Origin: Jatrophihabitans sp.
GTDB taxonomy: Bacteria > Actinomycetota > Actinomycetes > Mycobacteriales > Jatrophihabitantaceae
DNA length: 64,000 nucleotides
Assembly: GCA_036399055.1 (NCBI GenBank)
Contig: DASWNX010000029.1
Span: 62,001 to 126,000 of the forward strand
Reading direction: 5' to 3'
Part shown: positions 1 to 8,354 of the stretch, in pieces
Position numbering within the stretch: the stretch's first letter is position 1
Layout: every line of letters begins with the position of its first letter
The notes under the pieces: generated by a model
The model's input: only the letters and a program-made list of their open reading frames with translations
Databases searched by the model: none
What the model was told of the DNA's origin: nothing
Translations under genes and position numbers: made by a program

Positions 1-1844
1 AGCCTGCGCGCACTCAGGCCGTGAAAGTCGAGCGTCTCGTGCGGGGCGCCGCACACCGGCAACTCGGTCAGACCGATGCCGAGGAACACAGGAAGGCGCG
101 GCAGGCCTGCCTCCAGCAGCGCGCGGGCAACCAGGTCGGCCTGCGCGCCCCGGGTGTAGTGGTTGTCCACGACCACCACTGACTCGGCGCCCACGACCAG
201 CTCGGCCAGCCACGCCGGATCGATCCGGTTGAGCCAAGGCAGGTTCACCACGGTCAGGTCCAGCGCGGGCGCGGCCGCGAGCAGCTGCGCGAGGACGATC
301 GGCCCAGCGCCGATGGCCACGGTCCTCCCGCCCGCCCTGACCACCTCGCCGCGCCCGGTCACCAGTGGACCCGCCGGCAGGTCGAGCACCTCGGCCGGGC
401 AGGGCGCGCTCACCAGCCGCAGGTACACGCTGTCCTTGACTGTGGCGCAGTAGTCGACGGCCGCGCGCGTCTGCGCCGGGTTCGCCGGTTCGAGCACCAC
501 CAGATCCGGGACCGCGCCGATGGCGCTCACGTCGCGCACCGCCTGATGCGAATGGCCAGGGGCAGCGGGCAGCACGCCCGCGAGCGAGCCGACGTAGACG
601 ACCTTGCGGCCTTCGCTGGCGTTGTTGTAGATCTGCTCGTTCGGCCGAGAGTGCAGGAAACAGGAGAACGAGTGCACGAACGGCACCAGCCCCCGCGCGG
701 CTAGCCCGCCCGCCATCGACACCATGTCCTGCTCGGCGATGCCGCACTCGACGAACCGGTCGGGGTGGGCCTCGCGGAACGGGATCAGCCCGGTGTCCAG
801 CACCAGGTCCGCGTCCATCGCCACTACCCGCCGGTCGCGTGCGGCCAGCTCGGTCAGCGCCTGTCCGTAGACCGGTGGCAGGGTCACCGGCACCGGCACC
901 GGCACGGGCGGGAGCGGCCGGTCGGGGGCCGGGGCCAGGGCCAGCGGCGCCAACCCCGCCCCTGCGAGCAGCGCGTCGGCCGACGCGGTCAGCTCCGCGT
1001 GCGCCGCGGCGTAGTCCTGCGGCGCGGGCGCCCCGGAGTGGAACCGGTAGCGCCACTCCCCCTCGGCCATTGAGGTCGCGGCGAAGCGGGCACACCCCGC
1101 GCCCTTGACGGTGTCGGCGATGATCACCACGGGGCGGTCCAGGCACTTTCGCCGCTCGCGCAACGCGGTGTCGAGCGCGGCGGGGTCGTTGCCGTCGCAG
1201 CGCAGCACGCCCCAGCCGAACCCGGCGAACCGCGCGGCCAGGTCGCCGAGGTCGCTCACATCCCTCACCCAGGTGTCGGACTGGATCTTGTTGTGATCCA
1301 CCACGACGGTCAGCTCGCCCATACCGGCGTGCACGGCGCCTGCCAGCGCCTCGTAGTTCTGGCCTTCCTGCAGCTCGCCGTCGCCGAGGAGCACGAACAC
1401 CCGCTGACGCCGCCCGGTCATCCGGTTACCCAGCACCAGGCCCTTCGCCTTGGAGATGCCCATGCCCAGCGAGCCGGTGTTGAACGGCATGTGCGGCGTG
1501 CGCACGTCGGGATGGCCCGGCAGCCCGCCGAGCCGGCGCAGCCGGTGCACCAGGTCCTCCTCGAGTCGCCCGAGCCCGATCAACGCGGCATAGAGCCCCG
1601 GCGCATCGTGGCCCTTGGAGGAGAAGTAGACATCGTCGTCCTCCATCTCCTCCAGCAGCAACCACGACACCACGTCGGCGGCGCTGAAGCTGGAGCCAAG
1701 GTGCCCCGAGCCCGCCTTGGCGATCATGTAGAGGGTGTTGATCCTGCTCATGGTCGCGAACGCGCGGCACCTGCGGTGCGGGTCGGCGATGCCGTCGCGG
1801 ACTCGGTCAAACTCCGCGGTCGGCAGCCAGGTCAGCGGCAGCAA
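1..1844 (-). CDS. Transketolase-like enzyme, single chain, C-terminus beyond window
   Basis: Thiamine-diphosphate enzyme expected to move two-carbon ketol units between sugars. The N-terminal part has AGSGHLG near the start, then GDGELQEGQNYEAL and, about 25 residues later, VVDHNKIQS, the usual GDG..N cofactor motif. The second half has the pyrimidine domain with ECGIAEQDM (catalytic Glu) and runs on to the window edge, so both halves are fused, with at least 614 codons. I chose TTG at 1844 because GGAG lies 7 nt before it and the gap to the upstream SDR is only 25 bp; ATG at 1751 would delete a conserved helix. It is third in a leftward operon behind a NeuB-like enzyme and an SDR, which suggests an unusual sugar rather than the pentose-phosphate pathway. 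The substrate is unknown. Confidence 0.85.
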   Translation of the reverse strand, partial: MLPLTWLPTAEFDRVRDGIADPHRRCRAFATMSRINTLYMIAKAGSGHLGSSFSAADVVSWLLLEEMEDDDVYFSSKGHDAPGLYAALIGLGRLEEDLVHRLRRLGGLPGHPDVRTPHMPFNTGSLGMGISKAKGLVLGNRMTGRRQRVFVLLGDGELQEGQNYEALAGAVHAGMGELTVVVDHNKIQSDTWVRDVSDLGDLAARFAGFGWGVLRCDGNDPAALDTALRERRKCLDRPVVIIADTVKGAGCARFAATSMAEGEWRYRFHSGAPAPQDYAAAHAELTASADALLAGAGLAPLALAPAPDRPLPPVPVPVPVTLPPVYGQALTELAARDRRVVAMDADLVLDTGLIPFREAHPDRFVECGIAEQDMVSMAGGLAARGLVPFVHSFSCFLHSRPNEQIYNNASEGRKVVYVGSLAGVLPAAPGHSHQAVRDVSAIGAVPDLVVLEPANPAQTRAAVDYCATVKDSVYLRLVSAPCPAEVLDLPAGPLVTGRGEVVRAGGRTVAIGAGPIVLAQLLAAAPALDLTVVNLPWLNRIDPAWLAELVVGAESVVVVDNHYTRGAQADLVARALLEAGLPRLPVFLGIGLTELPVCGAPHETLDFHGLSARR

Positions 1845-1869
1845 GGCAGTGCTCCAGTCAGTTGGACGG

Positions 1870-2676
1870 TCACCAGCAGCCGAAGCCACCGTCGACCATC
1901 AGCTCGGTTCCGGTCACGTAGCCGCTCTGCGCCGAGGCGAGGAACAGCAGCGGGCCGCGCAGGTCGGCGGCGAGCGCCATCCGGCCCAGCGGCACTCTGG
2001 CGGTGAATTTGGCGACGAACTCGGCGTCCTGGTCGCCACGCACCCCGCCGGGCGACAGGGTGTTCACCCGCACCCCGGCTGGGCCCCACAGCGCGGCGAG
2101 GTAGCGGGTCAGCGCGGCGACCGCGGCCTTGGACATGCCGTACGCGGGTGGCTTGAGGAATGGCGGGTCGACCTGGATGTGCTCATACAGCCGCGGATCC
2201 GGGGCCAGGCCCGCATACAGCGAGCCGATGTTGACGATCGACCCGCCACCGCCGGCGGCCATCGCCGTGCCGAACACCTGGCAGCACTGCAAGGTGCCCA
2301 ACGCGTTGACGTCCAGCACCGTGCCCGAGAGCTCCTTAGGCAGGTCGCCGAAGCGTGCGCCGCCGCCGAGCGCCGACGGCGGCGAGTCGATGCCCGCGCT
2401 GTTCACCAACACCTGTGGCGGGCCGGGGCAGGCCGCGAGCACCCGTTCGAGCGTGGTCCGGTCGGTGACGTCGGCGACGTGGAAGTCGAACTGCTTGTCG
2501 CCGTGCGCATCCAGCACCTCGCGCAGCGCGCTGTCGGGTTCGGCGGCCCGGTCCAGCCCGATCACGGTGGCCCCCGAGCCGAGCAGCGCGTCGACCCATG
2601 CCGGACCCAGTCGCCCACATGCGCCGGTCACCACCGCGACCCGGCCAGCCAGGTCGGTCAGGTCTGCCGCCGTCAT
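1870..2676 (-). CDS. Short-chain dehydrogenase/reductase
   Basis: NAD(P)-dependent oxidoreductase of 268 residues. The Rossmann motif TGACGRLG is near residue 18, NSAGI near 90, the catalytic Ser sits in SIVNIGSLY and the YxxxK pair in YGMSK. The C-terminal GGFGCW is typical of classical SDRs. Its ATG overlaps the NeuB stop codon by 4 bp (ATGA), so the two are translationally coupled. By position it could oxidise or reduce the sugar substrate or product of the NeuB-like enzyme, like PtmA-type SDRs in nonulosonate loci; that parallel is inference. The exact substrate cannot be read from sequence. Confidence 0.9.
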   Translation of the reverse strand: MTAADLTDLAGRVAVVTGACGRLGPAWVDALLGSGATVIGLDRAAEPDSALREVLDAHGDKQFDFHVADVTDRTTLERVLAACPGPPQVLVNSAGIDSPPSALGGGARFGDLPKELSGTVLDVNALGTLQCCQVFGTAMAAGGGGSIVNIGSLYAGLAPDPRLYEHIQVDPPFLKPPAYGMSKAAVAALTRYLAALWGPAGVRVNTLSPGGVRGDQDAEFVAKFTARVPLGRMALAADLRGPLLFLASAQSGYVTGTELMVDGGFGCW

Positions 2677-3719
2677 GCCAGGAGGTTGAGGGTGATATCC
2701 GCCTCGGCGTCAAGCGGGACATTCAGCGACCGGCCGACAATCTGATCGAGCAGGTGCGGCGGAGTGCCGTCGCCCGGGGACTTGATCAGGATGTCGACCT
2801 CACCGAGGACGTGCCCCTGGGGCAGCGGCCGCGCGGCGACCAGCTTCTTGCCCATCTTGCGCAGCGCGGGACGCTCCCTGAGATCCATCCTCTTGACCGG
2901 CGAGCCCATCTGCTCTCGCGTGCGGCGCAGGCCTGCGACCAACTCGGCCAGCATCGGCGGCTCCAGCGAGAAGTGGTGGTCGCTACCGGGCCTACCGCGA
3001 TCGAGAGTGAAGTGCTTTTCGATCACCCTGGCGCCCAGCGAGTAGGCGATGTAGCTGGTCTCGATGTCGAGGTCATGGCCGGAGTAGCCGACGACCACAT
3101 CGGGCAGCTCGCGACGATAGGTGTGGATCACCGACAGGTTGAGGTCGGCGGGCTGGGTTGGATAGAGCGCGGTGCACTGCAGCACGGCCAAATTCGCGTT
3201 GATCGGCAGGATCGCATCGACCGCCCGGCGCACGTCGTGCATGTCGGCCGCGCCGGTGCTGATAATCAGCGGAATGCCGGCCTTGGCCGCGTAGATGAGC
3301 AGGGGGATGTTGGTCAGGTCTCCGGACGCCATCTTGATCGCCGGGACGCCCAGATTCACCAGGAAGTCGACGCTGCCAAAGTCGAAGGCGGTGGAGATGA
3401 AGTCGATGCCGACTTCGGCGGCGACCCCGGCCAGGTGCCGGTACTCGGTCTCGCCGAACTCCAGCGCCTCGCGGTGCGCGCCGTAGGTCGGGCCGTAGCT
3501 GTTGCGCCCGGTGTAGGGCTCGTCGTACATGGCCCGCGTGTAGAGCGCCCGGTTGTCGCGCTTCTGCAGCTTGGCGGCGCTGGCCCCTGCAGCCGCCGCC
3601 TGGCGGACGAGTTCCTCGGCGGTGGCCAGGCGCCCCTCATGATTGTGTCCGATTTCCGCGATCACGTATGGATCACTCGAATCGTCGATTCGCTTTCCGG
3701 CGATGGTTAAAATCCCCAC
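2673..3719 (-). CDS. N-acetylneuraminate synthase family protein (NeuB-like)
   Basis: Condenses phosphoenolpyruvate with an aldose to give a 2-keto-3-deoxy sugar acid. At 348 residues it has the family's full length: VIAEIGHNHEG (residues 19-29), AAKLQKRDN, IKMASGDLTN, VVGYSGHD, EKHFTLDR and GSDHHFSLEP belong to the TIM barrel, and the last ~60 residues form a SAF (antifreeze-like) domain. First gene of the leftward operon with the SDR and transketolase. No CMP-sugar synthetase or epimerase is visible, so ordinary sialic acid is not assured; the acceptor may be a sugar made by the transketolase. Family assignment is secure, substrate unknown. Confidence 0.93.
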   Translation of the reverse strand: MGILTIAGKRIDDSSDPYVIAEIGHNHEGRLATAEELVRQAAAAGASAAKLQKRDNRALYTRAMYDEPYTGRNSYGPTYGAHREALEFGETEYRHLAGVAAEVGIDFISTAFDFGSVDFLVNLGVPAIKMASGDLTNIPLLIYAAKAGIPLIISTGAADMHDVRRAVDAILPINANLAVLQCTALYPTQPADLNLSVIHTYRRELPDVVVGYSGHDLDIETSYIAYSLGARVIEKHFTLDRGRPGSDHHFSLEPPMLAELVAGLRRTREQMGSPVKRMDLRERPALRKMGKKLVAARPLPQGHVLGEVDILIKSPGDGTPPHLLDQIVGRSLNVPLDAEADITLNLLA

Positions 3720-3773
3720 GTTCGTGTTCCCCGTCGTCTTGGCGATTTATTACGGGCAGCAATGACATGCGGG

Positions 3774-3807
3774 GCGATACGCGATGCAATACGCGATGCA
3801 ATACGCG
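3774..3807. repeat. 12-bp tandem repeat GCGATGCAATAC
   Basis: Two perfect head-to-tail copies of GCGATGCAATAC (3781-3792 and 3793-3804), preceded by a partial copy GCGATAC and followed by GCG. It lies about 55 bp upstream of the NeuB-like start. Iterons of this size beside a start are commonly regulator binding sites; that role is inferred. Confidence 0.7.
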
Positions 3808-3819
3808 TCACTCTCGCAT

Positions 3820-3838
3820 GAGAAAGGCTGACTTTCTC
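3820..3838. promoter_or_regulatory. Inverted repeat GAGAAAG-N5-CTTTCTC, candidate operator
   Basis: Perfect 7-bp arms with a 5-bp spacer, directly beside the 12-bp tandem repeat and followed by a 10-bp palindrome. There is no T-tract after it, so an operator is likelier than a terminator. No regulator gene lies beside it in the window. Confidence 0.45.
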
Positions 3839-4208
3839 TCAGGGAAATTTCCTTTTGACTCCCCGAGGAATTTACCTGATTGGGTTTAACAGTCAGCAGG
3901 CATGTCTGTCAAGACCGCTTCTGCCCAAGCTCGAACTAAGGCTGTTGCGCTTCCAAATAAGCAGGTTACGGCCACTAGCTGCCGTTCCTCGATCCAGCTC
4001 ACGCAAAGGTGGTGGGCCACCTAGAGCGATTGCGCGAATGAATGCCCGTCGCGTAGCAACGCTTAACTGTATTGTGAAGAACATTTCAAGAATTATTGAG
4101 AGCAAAACGCTCGCGCTTAAGGCAAACTGGCCTTCAATGAGCTGCATCAGGCGGATACCACTCGCTGGGGATGTGCTCGCGCATGTCATGTGACAAGGGA
4201 GATTTAGC

Positions 4209-4277
4209 GTGCACAACGGGAGTCGGAACGCCGCCGACGACCGCTGGCTGGACGTGCATTCGCAGGGGGAAACCTAG
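4209..4277 (+). CDS. 22-residue peptide, first ORF of the ATP-grasp operon
   Basis: GTG-initiated ORF starting MHNGSRNAADDR and ending DVHSQGET. An excellent Shine-Dalgarno AAGGGAG (4195-4201) lies 7 nt before the GTG, and its TAG is 14 bp before the ATP-grasp start. Third-codon positions are 86% G/C, like real genes here. The peptide is acidic, hydrophilic and Cys-free, so it is neither a membrane peptide nor a lanthipeptide core. It could be a precursor or scaffold peptide modified by the ATP-grasp enzymes, or a translated leader controlling the operon. No homologue is recognised. Expression evidence is needed to exclude chance. Confidence 0.5.
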   Translation: MHNGSRNAADDRWLDVHSQGET

Positions 4278-4291
4278 TCACTGGAGTCTTG

Positions 4292-5545
4292 ATGAGCATC
4301 CTGATCGTGCACAAAACCAACCTGAGCCGTCGACAGCACCTGACACGGGCCGCGCAGTACGCCGCCGAGCACGGCGAGGAGCTGGTGCTGCTGATGCGGG
4401 ACGCCACCTGGGAGTCGGGCCTAGCCGACCGGGTGGTGCCGGTGGACACCAGCGATATTGACAGCGTGCTCGCCGCGGTGAAGGCGGAGACCGCGCCGGT
4501 GTCCGGTGTGATCACCTTCGCCGAGGCGCTGGTGCCCACGGTGGCCAGGGTCGCCGCCGAGCTCGGCCTGCCCTGGGTGAGCGAGCGCACCGCGCAGCTG
4601 ACCCGGGACAAGTACCGGATGCGCGAGGCCGCGCATGCGCACGGCGTGCCCCAGCCCCGATTCGGGCTGGCCCGCGACCTCGACGAGGCGCTGAGCGTGG
4701 CCGAGCGGGTGGGGTTCCCGCTCGTGCTCAAACCGGTGCTGGGCACGGGCAGCATGTTCGTGCGCAGCGTTGCCGACCCCGCCGAGCTGACCGAGCTGTT
4801 CGAGTTCTTCCGTGCGAGCGCGTGGGACCGGTTCACCACGGACCCGCTGCACCACGCCGCGATGGCCGAGTACGGCGGAGCGCTGCTACTGGAGGAGTTC
4901 GTGCCCGGCCCGGAGATCAGCGTCGAGTCGCTGGTGGTGGACGGCGCCCCCCACATGGTGGCCATCCACGACAAGCCGCTGCCCACCGGCCCGACCTTCG
5001 AGGAGGTGTACGCGTGCACCCCCACCCGGCTGCGGGGCGATGTCGTCGAAGCCGTGGCCAAGGCGGCGGCCGACGTGCACGCGGCGCTGAGAATCGAGGT
5101 AGGCGGCACGCACGTCGAGTTCAGGTTGCGCCATGGGACCGAGCCAGTGCTGCTGGAAGCGGCGGCCCGGCTGGGCGGCGGCCCGATCTACCGGTCGGTG
5201 CTGCTCAGCACCGGGGTGGACATGGTCGCCGCGGCGCTGGACCTGGCCACCGGCCGCACGCCGGTGATCCAACCGCGCGAGCGGCCGATCGCCGTCGGCT
5301 TCTGGAACATCTTCCCGGAGCGGGCGGGTCGGTTCGTCGCCGCGCACGGCGTCGAGCAGGCCCGCGCCGACGAGCGGGTGGTCGAGCTGGACATCTACCG
5401 TGAGCCGGGCGAGCTGCTCGCGATGCCGCCGCAGACCTTCCAGGGCCATGGCCACCTGATGTTCCTCGCGCCGTCGGTCGACGAACTCGACGGCGCCTTC
5501 TACGAGCTTACCGATCTGGTCCGCCTGCAGACCGAACCCATGTGA
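4292..5545 (+). CDS. ATP-grasp carboxylate-amine ligase
   Basis: A 417-residue ligase of the BacD/carbamoyl-phosphate-synthase-like ATP-grasp type, which activates a carboxylate as acyl phosphate and joins it to an amine. Visible features: an N-terminal Rossmann-like preATP domain (residues 1-100), FPLVLKPVLGTGS with the ATP-binding Lys147, LLLEEFVPGPEISVES (198-213), and the Mg-binding segments HVEFRL and LLEAAARLGGG. The start is ATG 4292 with GGAG 5 nt upstream; an in-frame TTG lies immediately before it. It sits between two very small ORFs and upstream of an exporter, so its substrate may be a peptide or a small amino acid made by the locus. Substrates are unknown. Confidence 0.9.
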   Translation: MSILIVHKTNLSRRQHLTRAAQYAAEHGEELVLLMRDATWESGLADRVVPVDTSDIDSVLAAVKAETAPVSGVITFAEALVPTVARVAAELGLPWVSERTAQLTRDKYRMREAAHAHGVPQPRFGLARDLDEALSVAERVGFPLVLKPVLGTGSMFVRSVADPAELTELFEFFRASAWDRFTTDPLHHAAMAEYGGALLLEEFVPGPEISVESLVVDGAPHMVAIHDKPLPTGPTFEEVYACTPTRLRGDVVEAVAKAAADVHAALRIEVGGTHVEFRLRHGTEPVLLEAAARLGGGPIYRSVLLSTGVDMVAAALDLATGRTPVIQPRERPIAVGFWNIFPERAGRFVAAHGVEQARADERVVELDIYREPGELLAMPPQTFQGHGHLMFLAPSVDELDGAFYELTDLVRLQTEPM

Positions 5546-5567
5546 GACAAAGGAGAAGAGCGGCCAC

Positions 5568-5675
5568 ATGCCACGGGTAGCCAGTTGGGCGCGCCTGCAC
5601 GCCGTTGAATACGCGGCGCACAAGGCAATCGCCGCCGACTCGACCGCGGCGATCGAACGGTGCTGGGCACAGTGA
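5568..5675 (+). CDS. 35-residue peptide between ATP-grasp ligase and exporter
   Basis: ATG ORF with AAAGGAG at 5549-5555. It begins MPRVASWARLHAVEYAA and ends AAIERCWAQ. It fills the gap between the ATP-grasp stop (5545) and the exporter start (5689), leaving 22 and 13 bp. Third positions are about 76% G/C. It is mildly amphipathic, with one Cys, near the C-terminus, and a Trp beside it, a tail reminiscent of precursor peptides processed at the C-terminus. This is the best candidate for a ribosomally made precursor or carrier peptide here. It is not a recognised family, and the 12-nt SD spacing is longer than ideal. Confidence 0.5.
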   Translation: MPRVASWARLHAVEYAAHKAIAADSTAAIERCWAQ

Positions 5676-5688
5676 GGGGGCACACCGC

Positions 5689-6990
5689 ATGACCGCGGCG
5701 ACCACGGGCAACGTGGAGGAGAAGGCACCCGACCCGCTGTGGCGCAATCAGAGCTTCCGCAGACTGTTCGCCGCGGCGGCGATAAGCGACATGGGCTCGC
5801 AGATCACGTTCGTGGCCCTGCCGCTGGTCGCGGTCATCGTGATCAACGCCTCCCCGGCCGAGGTCGGGGTGTTGTGGATGCTCAGGTTTGTCGCGTTCCT
5901 GACCGTTGGATTGCCGGCCGGGGCGCTGCTGGACCGCACCAAGAAGCGTTGGGTCATGGTGACATCGGACCTAGGCAGGGCCGTGGTGCTGGGATCGATC
6001 CCGCTCGCGTGGGCCATGGACGTGCTGACCATCCAGCAGCTCTACATCGTGTCCCTGCTGTCCGGCGTCGGGAACGTGTTTTTCGACGTGGCCGCGCGCA
6101 GTTACCTTCCGGCGGTAGTCGGCAGGCAATATCTGCTGGCGGCGAACTCCAGGCTGGGCAGCGCGAACGCGACGAGCGCGCTGGCGGGCCCGAGCGTGGC
6201 CGGCTACATCGTGCAGTTCTTCGCCTCGCCGATCGCGATCCTGATCGACGCGATCAGCTTCGTCTGGTCCGCGCTATGGCTTTTCCGTGTGCGGCAGCCC
6301 GAGCCCGAGCCCGAGCGGCGCGACCAGCCCAGCTTGTTCAAGGAGATCGGGGAGGGAACGAAGTTCGTGTGGCGGCATCCATTGCTGCGCCCGATAGTCA
6401 TCGCCGGAGCGTTGACGAACCTGTTCCTAACCTTCGCCATCGTCGCGGTGCCTCTACTGCTCGTCCGCGAACTCGGGCTCGGCGGCGCAGCGGTGGGTTT
6501 GTTCTTCACCTTCGGCGGTCTCGGCGTGCTGCTGGGTGTCTCCACCGCGACCCGGGTGTGCAAGCGGCTCGGATCCGGGCAGTCGCTGTGGAAGCTGGGC
6601 ATCATCGGAATCCCGTTCGGCTTCCTGGTGCCGATGATGAATGTCGGCTGGTGGCAGTGGGTCGCCTCGGCGGCCTGGACAGTGATCATTTTCCGGGTCG
6701 GGCACAACAACGTGGTACTGGTCAGCTTCCGGCAGCAAGTCACGCCGGACCGGCTGCTGAGCAGGATGAACGCGACCATGCGGTTCGTCATGAACGGCAT
6801 GGAGGCGGTCGCCGCCGCCATGGCGGGCGTGCTCATCACCTTCCTCGGGGTGCGGACGGTGATGTGGATCGCCGCGATCGGGCTGGCGGTGGCGTGGCTG
6901 CCCGTCCTGTTCTCCCCGCTGCGCTCCATGACGAGCTTCGACAGCCAGTACCCGGGCGCGCCCGGGTCCGAGAGAACCGAGTCGCCATGA
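5689..6990 (+). CDS. MFS exporter, EntS-like
   Basis: A 433-residue major facilitator with about 12 hydrophobic segments. It has the motif-A loop LLDRTKKRW after helix 2 and the cytoplasmic central loop with EPEPEPERRDQ around residues 200-210, resembling the MFS_3/enterobactin-exporter group. The start ATG 5689 has GAGGGGG upstream; longer in-frame starts would run into the small upstream ORF. The stop overlaps the next gene by 4 bp (ATGA). It probably exports the product of the operon and so gives self-protection. Confidence 0.88.
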   Translation: MTAATTGNVEEKAPDPLWRNQSFRRLFAAAAISDMGSQITFVALPLVAVIVINASPAEVGVLWMLRFVAFLTVGLPAGALLDRTKKRWVMVTSDLGRAVVLGSIPLAWAMDVLTIQQLYIVSLLSGVGNVFFDVAARSYLPAVVGRQYLLAANSRLGSANATSALAGPSVAGYIVQFFASPIAILIDAISFVWSALWLFRVRQPEPEPERRDQPSLFKEIGEGTKFVWRHPLLRPIVIAGALTNLFLTFAIVAVPLLLVRELGLGGAAVGLFFTFGGLGVLLGVSTATRVCKRLGSGQSLWKLGIIGIPFGFLVPMMNVGWWQWVASAAWTVIIFRVGHNNVVLVSFRQQVTPDRLLSRMNATMRFVMNGMEAVAAAMAGVLITFLGVRTVMWIAAIGLAVAWLPVLFSPLRSMTSFDSQYPGAPGSERTESP

Positions 6991-8354
6991 CCGACATCGA
7001 CACCATGACCGACCCAGTCACCGACGCCTACCTGCGCCGATGCCTTGACGGTGACCGCGGGCTGTTGGACGCAATCGCCAACGCGCCCTTCAGCGAGGTG
7101 TTCCTCGCCGCCAACGCCAACCAGCTGTTGCCGCGGCCACTGTTCATCGCCGAGGCGACGATCAGCCGGTTCAGCGCCGACCTGTCCGGGTTCTTCGACC
7201 TGCTGACCTCCCTGCCGCAACGCATGTTCGACGGCGACGTCGCCGCGTACTGCGCGGCTCTGGGCATGGAGAGACAACGGGCGGCGATCCTGAGCCGGTA
7301 CCCAGGCAAGCCGACCAAGTACGGCAGGGTCGACGCCTACCACGACGGCGAGTCATTGCGGTTGCTGGAGTTCAACATCGGCAGCGCACAGGGTGGCATC
7401 GACCGGTCCGAGATCGGGCGGATGTTGCTGCAAGTCGACGCGTTCGCCGAGTTCGCCGCCGAACACGGCCTGGTGCACGTCCACACCGGGGAGAAGGTCG
7501 CGAATCTGTACCGGGAGGCGGCCAAGGAGCTGACCGGCGGCGCCGACCCGGTCGTGGGCTTCGTCGAGTCTGACTCCGGGTTCGGGGGGTACGAGAACGC
7601 GGTCAAATCCTATATCGAGATGATGGCCTCTCAGGGACTCGAAGTCGTGATGGGCACCATCGGCCAGATCACCGAGCGCGACGGGCGGCTTTACCTACAC
7701 GGCAGGCGAATCGACCTGATCCAACGGCACTACACCGAGAACGAGATGGTCACCGAGCCCGGTGTGGCCGAAGCCGCCGAGCGGGTCTTCCGCGCGCACG
7801 ACGAGGGCAGGGTCGTGCAATGGACTTCGCTGCACAGCTCGCTCTACCACAACAAGGCGGCGCTGACCCTGCTGTCGGACTCCCGCATGCGCCAGGCGTT
7901 CACCGCCGAAGAGGCCGAGCTGGTCGACCGGGTGCTGCCGTGGACGAGGCTGCTCGCCAACACCCAGACCGAGGTCGATGGGCAGACCGTGGACCTGATC
8001 GGCTACTGCCGCGAGCACCGGGCGGAGCTGATCATCAAGCAGCAGCGCAGCTTCCGGGCGGAGGGCATCGTCGCCGGGTGGGACACCAGCGACGCCGACT
8101 GGGCCGACGCGCTGGCCGACGGAATCGAGCAGAGCGCGTTGGTGCAGCGCCGGGTGATCCGCCGCGCCGAGCGGGTCGTGCACCCGGAGACCGGCGAGGT
8201 AGACGAGTACGCCGCGACCTGGGGCGTGTTCATCACCCCACACGGCTACGCCGGGACCAGCCTGCGCGCGATGCCCATCGACGACGAGATCGCCAGGCAC
8301 ACGCCGGATCGGCGGAGGGCCGCCGTCTTCCAGTTCCCGGCGGGGGCGGCATGA
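6987..8354 (+). CDS. Permuted-ATP-grasp-like protein, paralogue 1
   Basis: A 455-residue protein homologous along its whole length to the next gene. Shared features include YHDGESLRLLEFNIGSAQGG (cf. EFNVGSALGG in the partner), HNKAALTLL, VLPWTR and GIVAGW, a layout resembling circularly permuted ATP-grasp/glutathionylspermidine-synthase-like enzymes. The glycine-rich segment reading KPGASFGGQG in the partner is KQQRSFRAEG here, so its nucleotide loop looks altered. It starts at ATG 6987, overlapping the exporter stop; a second ATG (7005) aligns with the partner's start. It probably acts with the partner, perhaps as a heteromer. Reaction unknown. Confidence 0.75.
   Translation: MTDIDTMTDPVTDAYLRRCLDGDRGLLDAIANAPFSEVFLAANANQLLPRPLFIAEATISRFSADLSGFFDLLTSLPQRMFDGDVAAYCAALGMERQRAAILSRYPGKPTKYGRVDAYHDGESLRLLEFNIGSAQGGIDRSEIGRMLLQVDAFAEFAAEHGLVHVHTGEKVANLYREAAKELTGGADPVVGFVESDSGFGGYENAVKSYIEMMASQGLEVVMGTIGQITERDGRLYLHGRRIDLIQRHYTENEMVTEPGVAEAAERVFRAHDEGRVVQWTSLHSSLYHNKAALTLLSDSRMRQAFTAEEAELVDRVLPWTRLLANTQTEVDGQTVDLIGYCREHRAELIIKQQRSFRAEGIVAGWDTSDADWADALADGIEQSALVQRRVIRRAERVVHPETGEVDEYAATWGVFITPHGYAGTSLRAMPIDDEIARHTPDRRRAAVFQFPAGAA

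Larger units (their letters stand above)
3720..4208. promoter_or_regulatory. AT-richer divergent intergenic region
   Basis: About 490 bp separate the leftward NeuB operon from the rightward small-ORF/ATP-grasp operon. It is visibly AT-richer than its surroundings and contains a 12-bp tandem repeat, a perfect 7-bp inverted repeat and the palindrome GGAAATTTCC at 3843-3852. Overlapping ORFs of about 110 codons on both strands here have no recognisable protein character. It most likely holds both promoters and their operators. No particular -35/-10 pair is convincing. Confidence 0.6.

Noticed and set aside
3855..4216. Overlapping 107- and 112-codon ORFs in the divergent intergenic region
   Set aside because: Neither has a recognisable motif or an RBS, the codon use is unlike real genes here, and they occupy the expected promoter region.
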